From: Glandiceps talaboti | Taxonomy: Eukaryota > Hemichordata > Enteropneusta > Spengelidae | Direction of reading: 5' to 3' | NCBI RefSeq assembly: GCF_964340395.1 | Contig: NC_135555.1 | Span: 16,402,246 to 16,466,245, forward strand | DNA length: 64,000 nt | Shown: positions 1 through 12,309 of the stretch, piece by piece | How positions within the stretch are numbered: the stretch's first letter is position 1 | Layout: each line of letters opens with the position of its first letter | Position numbers and translations under genes: made by a program | The notes under the pieces: generated by a model | Told to the model about the DNA's origin: nothing | Seen by the model: the letters and a program-made list of their open reading frames with translations, nothing else | Databases searched by the model: none

Positions 1-169
1 TATCCATCTTAGACTAAACTACTAAAATTTATTAGAAAAATGTCCGCCATTTTGATTTTTAGCATGTAACTAGGAGACCAGACACCAGAGTTACCTAACC
101 TTACAAACTATACTCCTTTCCAAATTGAATCATGCTACAATAACACTGTCACTGTTTTTCACGTATTTC

Positions 170-3100
170 TATCCATCTTAGACTAAACTACTAAAATTTA
201 TTAGAAAAATGTCCGCCATTTTGATTTTTAGCATGTAACTAGGAGACCAGACACCAGAGTTACCTAACCTTACAAACTATACTCCTTTCCAAATTGAATC
301 ATGCTACAATAACACTGTCACTGTTTTTCAACTATTTCTATCCATCTTAGACTAAACTACTAAAATTTGACAGAAAAATGTCAGCCATTTTGATTTTTAG
401 CATGTAACTAGGAGACCAGACACCAGAGTTACCTAGCCTTACAAACTATACTCTTTTCCAAATTCATTCATGCTACAATAACACTGTCACTGATTTTCAC
501 GTATTTCTATCCATCTTAGACTAAACTACTAAAATTTATTAGAAAAATGTCCGCCATTTTGATTTTTAGCATGTAACTAGGAGACCAGACACCAGAGTTA
601 CCTAACCTTACAAACTATACTCCTTTCCAAATTGAATCATGCTACAATAACACTGTCACTGTTTTTTACCTATTTCTATCCATCTTAGACTAAACTACTA
701 AAATTTGATAGAAAAATGTCCGCCATTTTGATTTTTAGCATGTAACTAGGAGACCAGACACCAGAGTGACCTAGCCTTACAAACTATACTCCTTTCCAAA
801 TTGAATCATGCTACAATAACACTGTCACTGTTTTTCACCTATTTCTATCCATCTTAGACTAAACTACTAAAATTTATTAGAAAAATGTCAGCCATTTTGA
901 TTTTTAGCATGTAACTAGGAGACCAGACACCAGAGTTACCTAGCCTTACAAACTATACTCTTTTCCAAATTCATTCATGCTACAATAACACTGTCACTGA
1001 TTTTCACGTATTTCTATCCATCTTAGACTAAACTACTAAAATTTATTAGAAAAATGTCCGCCATTTTGATTTTTAGCATGTAACTAGGAGACCAGACACC
1101 AGAGTTACCTAACCTTACAAACTATACTCCTTTCCAAATTGAATCATGCTACAATAACACTGTCACTGTTTTTCAACTATTTCTATCCATCTTAGACTAA
1201 ACTACTAAAATTTGACAGAAAAATGTCAGCCATTTTGATTTTTAGCATGTAACTAGGAGACCAGACACCAGAGTTACCTAGCCTTACAAACTATACTCTT
1301 TTCCAAATTCATTCATGCTACAATAACACTGTCACTGATTTTCACGTATTTCTATCCATCTTAGACTAAACTACTAAAATTTATTAGAAAAATGTCCGCC
1401 ATTTTGATTTTTAGCATGTAACTAGGAGACCAGACACCAGAGTTACCTAACCTTACAAACTATACTCCTTTCCAAATTGAATCATGCTACAATAACACTG
1501 TCACTGTTTTTTACCTATTTCTATCCATCTTAGACTAAACTACTAAAATTTGATAGAAAAATGTCCGCCATTTTGATTTTTAGCATGTAACTAGGAGACC
1601 AGACACCAGAGTGACCTAGCCTTACAAACTATACTCCTTTCCAAATTGAATCATGCTACAATAACACTGTCACTGTTTTTCACCTATTTCTATCCATCTT
1701 AGACTAAACTACTAAAATTTATTAGAAAAATGTCAGCCATTTTGATTTTTAGCATGTAACTAGGAGACCAGACACCAGAGTTACCTAGCCTTACAAACTA
1801 TACTCTTTTCCAAATTCATTCATGCTACAATAACACTGTCACTGATTTTCACGTATTTCTATCCATCTTAGACTAAACTACTAAAATTTATTAGAAAAAT
1901 GTCCGCCATTTTGATTTTTAGCATGTAACTAGGAGACCAGACACCAGAGTTACCTAACCTTACAAACTATACTCCTTTCCAAATTGAATCATGCTACAAT
2001 AACACTGTCACTGTTTTTTACCTATTTCTATCCATCTTAGACTAAACTACTAAAATTTGATAGAAAAATGTCCGCCATTTTGATTTTTAGCATGTAACTA
2101 GGAGACCAGACACCAGAGTGACCTAGCCTTACAAACTATACTCCTTTCCAAATTGAATCATGCTACAATAACACTGTCACTGTTTTTCACCTATTTCTAT
2201 CCATCTTAGACTAAACTACTAAAATTTATTAGAAAAATGTCAGCCATTTTGATTTTTAGCATGTAACTAGGAGACCAGACACCAGAGTTACCTAGCCTTA
2301 CAAACTATACTCTTTTCCAAATTCATTCATGCTACAATAACACTGTCACTGATTTTCACGTATTTCTATCCATCTTAGACTAAACTACTAAAATTTATTA
2401 GAAAAATGTCCGCCATTTTGATTTTTAGCATGTAACTAGGAGACCAGACACCAGAGTTACCTAACCTTACAAACTATACTCCTTTCCAAATTGAATCATG
2501 CTACAATAACACTGTCACTGTTTTTCAACTATTTCTATCCATCTTAGACTAAACTACTAAAATTTGACAGAAAAATGTCAGCCATTTTGATTTTTAGCAT
2601 GTAACTAGGAGACCAGACACCAGAGTTACCTAGCCTTACAAACTATACTCTTTTCCAAATTCATTCATGCTACAATAACACTGTCACTGATTTTCACGTA
2701 TTTCTATCCATCTTAGACTAAACTACTAAAATTTATTAGAAAAATGTCCGCCATTTTGATTTTTAGCATGTAACTAGGAGACCAGACACCAGAGTTACCT
2801 AACCTTACAAACTATACTCCTTTCCAAATTGAATCATGCTACAATAACACTGTCACTGTTTTTTACCTATTTCTATCCATCTTAGACTAAACTACTAAAA
2901 TTTGATAGAAAAATGTCCGCCATTTTGATTTTTAGCATGTAACTAGGAGACCAGACACCAGAGTGACCTAGCCTTACAAACTATACTCCTTTCCAAATTG
3001 AATCATGCTACAATAACACTGTCACTGTTTTTCACCTATTTCTATCCATCTTAGACTAAACTACTAAAATTTATTAGAAAAATGTCAGCCATTTTGATTT

Positions 3101-3211
3101 TTAGCATGTAACTAGGAGACCAGACACCAGAGTTACCTAGCCTTACAAACTATACTCTTTTCCAAATTCATTCATGCTACAATAACACTGTCACTGATTT
3201 TCACGTATTTC
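170..3211. repeat. 845-bp higher-order repeat (five 169-bp monomer types)
   Basis: Monomers can be typed by their variant sites. A: ttattag, ccg, gaatcatg, ending ttcaac. B: ttgacag, cag, cattcatg, ending gattttcacg. C: like A but ending tttacc. D: ttgatag, ccg, gagtgacc, ending ttcacc. E: ttattag, cag, cattcatg, ending gattttcacg. From 170 the order is ABCDE (170-1014), ABCDE (1015-1859), CDE (1860-2366), ABCDE (2367-3211). From 3212 the pattern loosens (F, A, B, A, B, then mixed types), where F is an A-like monomer ending ttcacg that also occurs at position 1. Copies of the 845-bp unit look near-identical, much closer than neighbouring monomers are to each other. Confidence 0.88.
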
Positions 3212-4056
3212 TATCCATCTTAGACTAAACTACTAAAATTTATTAGAAAAATGTCCGCCATTTTGATTTTTAGCATGTAACTAGGAGACCAGACACCAGA
3301 GTTACCTAACCTTACAAACTATACTCCTTTCCAAATTGAATCATGCTACAATAACACTGTCACTGTTTTTCACGTATTTCTATCCATCTTAGACTAAACT
3401 ACTAAAATTTATTAGAAAAATGTCCGCCATTTTGATTTTTAGCATGTAACTAGGAGACCAGACACCAGAGTTACCTAACCTTACAAACTATACTCCTTTC
3501 CAAATTGAATCATGCTACAATAACACTGTCACTGTTTTTCAACTATTTCTATCCATCTTAGACTAAACTACTAAAATTTGACAGAAAAATGTCAGCCATT
3601 TTGATTTTTAGCATGTAACTAGGAGACCAGACACCAGAGTTACCTAGCCTTACAAACTATACTCTTTTCCAAATTCATTCATGCTACAATAACACTGTCA
3701 CTGATTTTCACGTATTTCTATCCATCTTAGACTAAACTACTAAAATTTATTAGAAAAATGTCCGCCATTTTGATTTTTAGCATGTAACTAGGAGACCAGA
3801 CACCAGAGTTACCTAACCTTACAAACTATACTCCTTTCCAAATTGAATCATGCTACAATAACACTGTCACTGTTTTTCAACTATTTCTATCCATCTTAGA
3901 CTAAACTACTAAAATTTGACAGAAAAATGTCAGCCATTTTGATTTTTAGCATGTAACTAGGAGACCAGACACCAGAGTTACCTAGCCTTACAAACTATAC
4001 TCTTTTCCAAATTCATTCATGCTACAATAACACTGTCACTGATTTTCACGTATTTC

Positions 4057-6084
4057 TATCCATCTTAGACTAAACTACTAAAATTTATTAGAAAAATGTC
4101 CGCCATTTTGATTTTTAGCATGTAACTAGGAGACCAGACACCAGAGTTACCTAACCTTACAAACTATACTCCTTTCCAAATTGAATCATGCTACAATAAC
4201 ACTGTCACTGTTTTTCACCTATTTCTATCCATCTTAGACTAAACTACTAAAATTTATTAGAAAAATGTCAGCCATTTTGATTTTTAGCATGTAACTAGGA
4301 GACCAGACACCAGAGTTACCTAACCTTACAAACTATACTCCTTTCCAAATTGAATCATGCTACAATAACACTGTCACTGTTTTTCAACTATTTCTATCCA
4401 TCTTAGACTAAACTACTAAAATTTGACAGAAAAATGTCAGCCATTTTGATTTTTAGCATGTAACTAGGAGACCAGACACCAGAGTTACCTAACCTTACAA
4501 ACTATACTCCTTTCCAAATTCATTCATGCTACAATAACACTGTCACTGTTTTTCACCTATTTCTATCCATCTTAGACTAAACTACTAAAATTTATTAGAA
4601 AAATGTCAGCCATTTTGATTTTTAGCATGTAACTAGGAGACCAGACACCAGAGTTACCTAACCTTACAAACTATACTCCTTTCCAAATTGAATCATGCTA
4701 CAATAACACTGTCACTGTTTTTCAACTATTTCTATCCATCTTAGACTAAACTACTAAAATATATTAGAAAAATGTCCGCCATTTTGATTTTTAGCATGTA
4801 ACTAGGAGACCAGACACCAGAGTTACCTAACCTTACAAACTATACTCCTTTCCAAATTCATTCATGCTACAATAACACTGTCACTGTTTTTCACCTATTT
4901 CTATCCATCTTAGACTAAACTACTAAAATTTATTAGAAAAATGTCAGCCATTTTGATTTTTAGCATGTAACTAGGAGACCAGACACCAGAGTGACCTAGC
5001 CTTACAAACTATACTCTTTTCCAAATTCATTCATGCTACAATAACACTGTCACTGTTTTTCACCTATTTCTATCCATCTTAGACTAAACTACTAAAATTT
5101 ATTAGAAAAATGTCAGCCATTTTGATTTTTAGCATGTAACTAGGAGACCAGACACCAGAGTTACCTAACCTTACAAACTATACTCCTTTCCAAATTGAAT
5201 CATGCTACAATAACACTGTCACTGTTTTTTACCTATTTCTATCCATCTTAGACTAAACTACTAAAATTTGATAGAAAAATGTCCGCCATTTTGATTTTTA
5301 GCATGTAACTAGGAGACCAGACACCAGAGTGACCTAGCCTTACAAACTATACTCCTTTCCAAATTGAATCATGCTACAATAACACTGTCACTGTTTTTCA
5401 CCTATTTCTATCCATCTTAGACTAAACTACTAAAATTTATTAGAAAAATGTCCGCCATTTTGATTTTTAGCATGTAACTAGGAGACCAGACACCAGAGTT
5501 ACCTAACCTTACAAACTATACTCCTTTCCAAATTCATTCATGCTACAATAACACTGTCACTGTTTTTCACCTATTTCTATCCATCTTAGACTAAACTACT
5601 AAAATTTATTAGAAAAATGTCAGCCATTTTGATTTTTAGCATGTAACTAGGAGACCAGACACCAGAGTTACCTAACCTTACAAACTATACTCCTTTCCAA
5701 ATTGAATCATGCTACAATAACACTGTCACTGTTTTTCAACTATTTCTATCCATCTTAGACTAAACTACTAAAATATATTAGAAAAATGTCCGCCATTTTG
5801 ATTTTTAGCATGTAACTAGGAGACCAGACACCAGAGTTACCTAACCTTACAAACTATACTCCTTTCCAAATTGAATCATGCTACAATAACACTGTCACTG
5901 TTTTTCACCTATTTCTATCCATCTTAGACTAAACTGCTAAAATTTATTAGAAAAATGTCAGCCATTTTGATTTTTAGCATGTAACTAGGAGACCAGACAC
6001 CAGAGTTACCTAACCTTACAAACTATACTCCTTTCCAAATTCATTCATGCTACAATAACACTGTCACTGTTTTTCACCTATTTC
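4057..6084. repeat. Satellite segment with reshuffled monomer variants
   Basis: Twelve 169-bp monomers in this stretch combine the diagnostic variants of types A-E in new ways, for example cag with gaatcatg (4226, 4564, 5578) or gattttcacg replaced throughout by gtttttcacc. A private variant (aaaatatattag) appears at 4733 and 5747, 1014 bases (six monomers) apart. This suggests a separate local amplification or gene-conversion history from the ABCDE part. Confidence 0.75.
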
Positions 6085-6395
6085 TATCCATCTTAGACTA
6101 AACTACTAAATTTTGTTAGAAAAATGTCAGCCATTTTGATATTTAACATGTAACTAGGAGACCAGACACCAGAGTTACCTAGCCTTACAAACTATACTCT
6201 TTTCCAAATTGATTCATGCTACAACAACACTGTCACTGTTTTTCACCTACTTCTACCCATCTTAGATTAAACTACTAAAATTAATAAGAAAAATGTCAGC
6301 CATTTTGATTTTTAGCATGTACATGTAACTGAGACCGGACACCAGAGTTACATGTACCTAGCCTTGCAAACTTTGCTCTTTTCCAAATCTCATTT

Positions 6396-6707
6396 AACAG
6401 AAACATAACTAGCAAAAGAAATCATGATCAAATACTACACCAATACTTTGACCATAAATATTTGCAAGTTTTAGAGTTGAACAATAAATGTATTAATCCT
6501 TTGTTAACTTTCTTATCTCTTACAGGTTTGTTACACAGTACATAACAGATGTCCTATTCAAAGAAGCTGTTGTTTTGCTCGTCTCTAAGAGAAAAAAAAT
6601 AACTTCAGACTCTATGTGTAGTAAAACAGAAATTTAGATCTTAAATCAATTAGTTGTGCACAAGGACATGAGCTCTATTTTGAACATTTTTAATACAATT
6701 GAAATGA

Positions 6708-6710
<3 letters not shown>
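6396..6710. other. Array-flanking AT-rich DNA, no feature seen
   Basis: Single-copy-looking sequence between the satellite edge and the GT microsatellite. No convincing open frame, RNA gene or repeat is visible. Confidence 0.6.

Positions 6711-6776
<66 letters not shown>
6711..6776. repeat. (GT)33 microsatellite
   Basis: An uninterrupted GT dinucleotide run of 66 bases. Confidence 0.98.
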
Positions 6777-6779
<3 letters not shown>

Positions 6780-6784
6780 CAACT

Positions 6785-7310
6785 TAGTCGAAAACTGCAG
6801 TCCGATTTCTTTGATACTTGGTGGTCATGTTATATTGGATGTCTAGTAGTGAAATTGTTCAAATGAAAATGATCACATCAGATATATGGGTTTTGGGTCA
6901 AAAATGTGATTTTTGTCAAAGAATTTAAACTACAAAACTACTGGGCAGATTGGCCTGAAATTTGGTGGGAAGATTCTCAGGGGTGTGTAAATTAAGATTT
7001 GTTCATGACATGATGTTTCCATGTGTAATATGCAAAGTAGGGCTTTTTGGTTAAAAACCTACAATTCCAAAACTACTCAGTAGATTGGGCTGAACTTTTA
7101 ACAGGGATGTATCTGCCGGTGTATAGATGAAGAAATATTAAGCATATAATGATCTCATCAGTAACATCCAAATTAGGTGTAAACATGTAAATTGGTCAAA
7201 AATTTATATCTCAAAAAGTACTTGGTCAGGGAAACTGAAATTTGGTGAGCTGGTTCTAGAAGTGTTGTTCTGCAGATTTCGTTTAGAATAGTTTGATACA
7301 ATTGGCCCTA
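6785..7310. repeat. Dispersed repeat with internal sub-repeats, copy 1
   Basis: Three or four diverged modules follow one another, each built around the theme aaaactactgggcagattggc, ctgaaatttggtgg and a later ttgttcatgacatgatg. The 7010-7200 part (tatgcaaa, ccaaaactact, gtgtatagatgaagaa, aagcatataatgatctcatc) is matched by a second copy at about 7950-8150. A distant relative (gatatttggtgtgcatgtt) lies at 47430-47680 in GAS8 intron 9. This looks like a mobile repeat family without visible coding capacity. Confidence 0.6.
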
Positions 7311-7670
7311 GCAACCATGACCATGGCCTTAGCAACAACCAAATGGCAGTATATTTTGGTTAAATAAGAACACCATCTCTTAGGCAGTTAGTAAACATTC
7401 AAAAAATGTATGCAAATATCCCTAGCAATAGTGGCCCCGCCCATGGCAACAGCCCAATAATCACATATGTGACAAACATAACATGGTTGGATAGGCAACT
7501 GGATAGTCATTCAACAAATGAACACCTATTTTTAGAATGGACTAGCATATGGATAAATATTTTAAAAAACTACAGTTGTGCTACATCGCCATTGGCAGTA
7601 TTTTGGAAAACAATAGTTGTGCTACAATGCCATTTTATATTTCTTTTTTTCTAAATATTTTTTTTCATAT

Positions 7671-7935
7671 CTGAGGTAGTTATGTTTTTCATTGTTCTCC
7701 ATATGCTCTCTGTTTTTGGTTTCTTCTCATCAGATGTACAGTCATTACATTTTGGAAGAAAAGTTTTATATTGTCTTATTAAATTGATGTCAGTTTGTGC
7801 ATCCACCAATTCTTGCGAGACTTCATAATTTTTGTGATGTTACAATTTTTTTCTTGAACTTGTTAATAAAAAGGTTAGGGTCGGCAGTGAAAAACTAGGC
7901 AGGGTCAGATAACCGGAATCAAACAATTATTTTTT
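7671..7935 (+). mobile_element. Dispersed element copy, partner of 53452-53690
   Basis: The stretch beginning near gtttttcattgttctccata and ending aaaaaggttagggtcggcag, then tgaaaaactagg and a T-rich tail, is repeated in the same orientation at 53452-53690. Shared blocks include tggtttcttctc, ttttatattgtc, ttgatgtcagttt and gttagggtcggcagtgaaaa. No tRNA-like promoter boxes are clear and no coding frame is seen, so this may be a SINE-like or other non-autonomous element. The family name is unknown to me. Confidence 0.65.
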
Positions 7936-7944
7936 TTATTGCTT

Positions 7945-8155
7945 TAAGAATTATTCAGAACATGATGATTCCATTATTGATATGCAAATTATGGCTAAAA
8001 TGTGTCTTTTTGGTAAAATAATCTTTAATTCCAAAAGTAATGAGCTGGAAATTAATTTGAATGGCTCTTGGGGTATATAGATGAAGAAGTGTTAAGCATA
8101 TGATGATCTCATCAGTGACATGAAAATTAGGTATAAAAATGTGAATTTTGTTTAA
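7945..8155. repeat. Dispersed repeat, copy 2 of the 7010-7200 module
   Basis: Blocks aacatgatgattcca, tatgcaaatta, aattccaaaagtaatgagct, gtatatagatgaagaagt and atgatgatctcatcag match 7010-7200 in the same order and orientation, with moderate divergence. Confidence 0.65.
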
Positions 8156-8299
8156 TCTTGTCTCTTGGCTCTCTTCGTTGGTGTAAACACACATGTGTTT
8201 TTGTAATTTGTACTTCAAGCACTTGTTAAATGAGAATGTTAAAAGACACAATCTTTTGTCATTAGAAAAATTTTGGATATTGCAAAGAGATATAGTCAT

Positions 8300-9182
8300 A
8301 TAACTTAAATCACGGATAATATTAATAAGTAATAAAATGTAAAATGAACAGAAAACCAGTGTGGACTTCTATATATCTGACAATTTTACATGTTATACAC
8401 AGAGTGAAGCTAGCATGTAAGTGGTGAATGATTTCATTTTATTTGATTCAGTTTTATTTTTTGTTGTTGAATGAGACTGATTTTAGGGAGCGATCAGATT
8501 TTACGCTGACTGTTTGTTCACCCCACCCCTGCTGACAAATAAAAAAACACTGCCCCCCCCCCCCCACATCTGTTGACAAGAAATATTCTTGTTCTTTCTT
8601 GCAATATATAAAGCTCTTTAGGCAGGAACCCTATGAGAAGTATGATTGTCTGTTCATAGCTGTGCAAAATATTCATGGTTTTAGTAACCAAAAGTTCTAG
8701 GATATCTCTTACATTGAGTGAACTATTATCATTATAGATTAATTCAGCTAATTATAAAGTACATTATTAGAAATGAAATTAACATAATTGTAAACCTAGG
8801 GGTTTCAGTAAGTTTCAAAGTAGGGAGAGAACTTGAAAAAGTGTCGGGAGAAGTGCATGCTATGCCCATGCGTGCATGCTATACAAGTGGGAGGGGGTGT
8901 CCCCCTCCCATGGTAAGATCTTTTGAAAAATGAACACCTTTTGGAGGCCATTTAGAGCACCATTCATAAGTAAAACACAACTTAGTTATATCATAAAAGT
9001 ATCACTAATTTTAGGGTTTCAAAAGTTTAAATCATTTCAAGTCATATTGACACAAATGATAATGAAAAAAAGATCAAGTACAAAGTATAGTATAGTTTGT
9101 TTTATTTATTTACTTGCCCTATGTGGGCTTACCAAGTGAACATTTTGTTCAATACAAATACATCCACTGGGCTTATAATAGT
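8300..9182. other. Intergenic DNA with a poly-C run and a G/C hairpin
   Basis: No gene recognised. A C-run of about 14 lies at 8554-8567. A perfect hairpin GGGAGGGGG-tgt-CCCCCTCCC occupies 8889-8909 and sits just after a direct repeat of gtgcatgctat. Open frames of about 70 codons here have no recognisable product. Confidence 0.5.
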
Positions 9183-9281
9183 GTATGGTACTATACTATA
9201 AACTATACAAGTCTATATACTATGCTATGCTATATACTATATACTATATTATACTATACTATATACTGTACTATAAAATAT

Positions 9282-11372
9282 ACTGTACAATACTATACTA
9301 TAATATTCTATACCTATACTATATTATATAGTATATAGTCTAGAATGGTAGTCTAGTATAGTATAGTATAGTAGAGTATAGTAATGTATACTATATGGTA
9401 TATAGTCGTGTAGTATAGTAGAGTATAGTATATGGTGTATAGTAGAGTATAGTATAGTATATGGTATATAGCATAGTATAGTATAGTATCGTATATAGTC
9501 AAGTATAGTATATAGTATAATATAGTATATTATATAATATAGTATAGTATATGGTGTATAGCATGATAGCATAGTATAATATAATATAGTATAGTGTGGT
9601 ATAATATAGTAGAGTAGAGTATATGGAATATAGTATAGTGTAGTGTAGTGTAGTATAGTATAGTATTAAATCAAGTATAGTATAGTATATCATATAGTAT
9701 GGTATATAGTAAATTATAGTGTATAGTATAGTATAGTATATGGTATATAGTATAGTATACTCTACTATATAGTATAGTATACTATATACCAGACTATACT
9801 ATATACTGTACTATATAGTATACTATACTATATTATACTATACTATATAGTATACTATACTATACTGCATGTATATACTAAACTATACTATACTTAACTA
9901 TACTATACTATACTGTACTATATACCAGACTATAATGCTATATTGCTATAATGCTATGTACTGTACTATATATTAAACTATACTATATACTATGTATTTT
10001 ATTATGCTATATACTATATACTATACTTTACTATTCTGCACTATACTATACTGTACTATACTACACTATACTATACTATAATATACTACACTGTACTGTA
10101 CAATGTACTATACTATATTATACTATACTATGCTATGCTATATACCATAAACTATACTATTTTATACTATACTATATACTAGACTATGCTATATACTGTA
10201 CTATATACTATACTATATTATACTGTATACTATACTATACCATACTATACTATACTATACTATACTATACTATACTATTCTATACTACTAGTATACTATA
10301 TACTATACTATATACCATACTACATAGTATAGTATACTATATACTGTACAATACTATACTATATTATTTGATACCTATACTATAATATATAGTACATATT
10401 ATATATAGTCTAGTATAGTACATTATATAGTATAATATATAGTATAGTATACTGGTAGTATAGTATAGTACATAGTATAGTATAGTAGAGTATATGTTAT
10501 TTTGTGTAGTATAGTATAGTACATAGTATAGTGTAGTATATATTATAATATAGTATATTATATAGTATAGAATAGTATAGTATAGTATAATATAGTAGAG
10601 TATATAGTATAGTGTAGTGTAGTGTAGTATAGCATAGTATATCATATAGTATGGTATATAGTAAAGTATAGTATATGGTATATAGTATAGCATATCATAG
10701 TATAGTATTGTATATTATAGTATATAATAGTATAGTATATTATGGTATAATATACTAGAGTATAGTAGAGTATGTGGAATATAGTATAGTTTAGTGTATA
10801 GTATAGCATACTATACCATACCGTACTATACTATATACTGTACAATACAATACTATAATATTATTCTATACCTATACTATCATATATAGTCTAGCATAGT
10901 ATAGTATAGTAGAGTATAGTAGAGCATATGGTATATAGTATAGCATAGCAAAGTATAGTATAGTCTAGTATAGTATAGTATAATATACTAGAGTATAGTA
11001 GAGTATACGGAATATAGTGTATAGTGTATATTATAGTGTAGTGTATAGTATAGCATACTATACCATACAGTACTATATAATATACTCTACTATATACAGT
11101 ACAATAATATACTATAATATTATTCTATACCTACACTATTGTATACAGTATAGAGTCTAGTATAGCATAGTATAGTATAGTATAGTATAGTGTAGTAGAT
11201 TATAGTATAGTAGAATATATGGAATATAGTGTATAGTGTATATTATAGTGTAGTGTATAGTATAGCATACTATACCATACAGTACTGTATAATATACTCT
11301 ACTATATACTGTACAATAATATACTATAATATTATTCTATTCCTACACTATCGTATATAGTATAGAGTCTAG
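9282..11372. repeat. Recurrent C-to-G strand-switch junction motif (five copies)
   Basis: Five places where C-type units give way to G-type share one junction: actgtacaat, then a tact/ataatatta stretch, ttctatacctatactat, and a closing tagtctag. They begin near 9282, 10343, 10837, 11096 and 11308, and the last pair is 212 bases apart. The reverse switch is also recurrent: tagtagagtatatggaatat leading to gtatagcatactataccata. The inverted arrangement is therefore itself the repeated unit, at about 1061, 494, 259 and 212 bases. Confidence 0.75.
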
Positions 11373-11432
11373 TATAATCTAGTATAGTATAGTATAGTAT
11401 AGTGTAGTAGATTATAGTATAGTAGAGTATGT
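11009..11432. repeat. 212-bp tandem duplication within the pentamer satellite
   Basis: The block starting ggaatatagtgtatagtgta at 11009 recurs at 11221 with few differences and contains one G-to-C and one C-to-G junction. A more diverged copy begins near 10776. Confidence 0.8.
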
Positions 11433-11455
11433 GGTATATAGTATAGTATACAGTC

Positions 11456-11795
11456 CAGTATATTGATGGCGCAAATCGAGAGATCTGATTGATCTAGGCA
11501 TCGAACTAGCGCGTCTAAACTGAGCGATAATGCACAGTTGGCACGTGTCCAAATTTTGATGTTCTCTCACTGTTCGTCTACGAACAGTATAGTCCGCGCA
11601 GGGATGGGGGCACAAATGAAACCAGAAAATGTTGCGTCATATCAGTTTCAATATACTGGTATAATATAATAGCGATAAACCACCCCCGTGGGAATGGTAT
11701 ACCACTCTGTTTTGACCAGTGAACGAAATATATTGAGTTCACTGCTCAAAACCGAGTGGTATACCATCCCCAAGGTGTGGTTTATTGCTTAAGTA
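11456..11795. other. Non-satellite island inside the pentamer array
   Basis: About 340 bases of ordinary-composition sequence, including CpG-containing stretches such as tagcgcgtctaaactgagcg and gtccgcgcaggg, break the pentamer array. The right part is the hairpin element at 11671-11790. The left part (11456-11670) has no identified feature. A minus-strand frame of 67 codons (11412-11615) is not convincing. Confidence 0.7.
11671..11790. mobile_element. Hairpin (foldback) MITE-like element
   Basis: Two arms of about 54 bases, 11671-11724 and 11737-11790, are inverted copies around a 12-base spacer (gaaatatattga). Matching arm blocks include ggtataccact with agtggtatacc, gttttga with tcaaaac, cagtgaac with gttcactg, and ataaaccac with gtggtttat. 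Roughly nine in ten positions pair. No clear target-site duplication can be read because the flanks are pentamer satellite. Confidence 0.8.
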
Positions 11796-12309
11796 TACTA
11801 TAGTATAATAGAGTATAGTAGAGTATATGGTATATGGTATAGTGTCGTGTAGTATAGTATAGTATAGTATGGTATGATATACTAGTATATGGAATATAGT
11901 ATAGTATAGTGTAGGTTATAGTATAGCATACTATAGCATACCTATACTATTGTATATAGTATATAGTCAAGCATAGTATCATATAAAATTAGTATAGTAT
12001 AGTATAGTATAGTATAGTCAAGTATAGTATCGTATAAAATTAGTATAGTATAGTATAGTATAGTATAGTATAGTATAGTATAGTATAGTATAGTATAGGA
12101 TAGTATATTCTAGTATAGTATAGTATGGTATAATATAGTAGTGTATAGTAGAGTATATTGAATATAGCATAGTGTAGTGTTGCATAGTATAGTATATAGG
12201 CAAGTGTAGTATATAGTATAATATAGTATATTATATAGTAGAGTATATAGTATAGTATAGTGTATCGTATATATTATAGCATAGGATAGTATTGTATAGT
12301 ATATGGTAT

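Larger units (their letters stand above)
1..6395. repeat. 169-bp tandem satellite array, about 38 monomers
   Basis: The landmark tatccatctt recurs at 1, 170, 339, 508, 677, 846 and so on at an exact 169-base step to 6085, with no indels in the first 37 copies. Monomers differ only at a few diagnostic sites (for example tccgcc or tcagcc, gagttacc or gagtgacc, ttgaatcatg or ttcattcatg). The last two copies (6085 and 6254) carry many substitutions and an insertion, so the array ends near 6395. Every frame has stops and nothing suggests coding. Each monomer holds two small dyads: aaaatg/cattttt-type arms around the variable ccg/cag site, and gtaact/agttac 17 bases apart. The left end runs off the window. 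Length and organisation resemble centromeric or pericentromeric satellites, but that role is inference. Confidence 0.97.

Noticed and set aside
1-6395. CRISPR array
   Set aside because: Repeats are contiguous 169-bp monomers with no spacers, in a eukaryotic setting.
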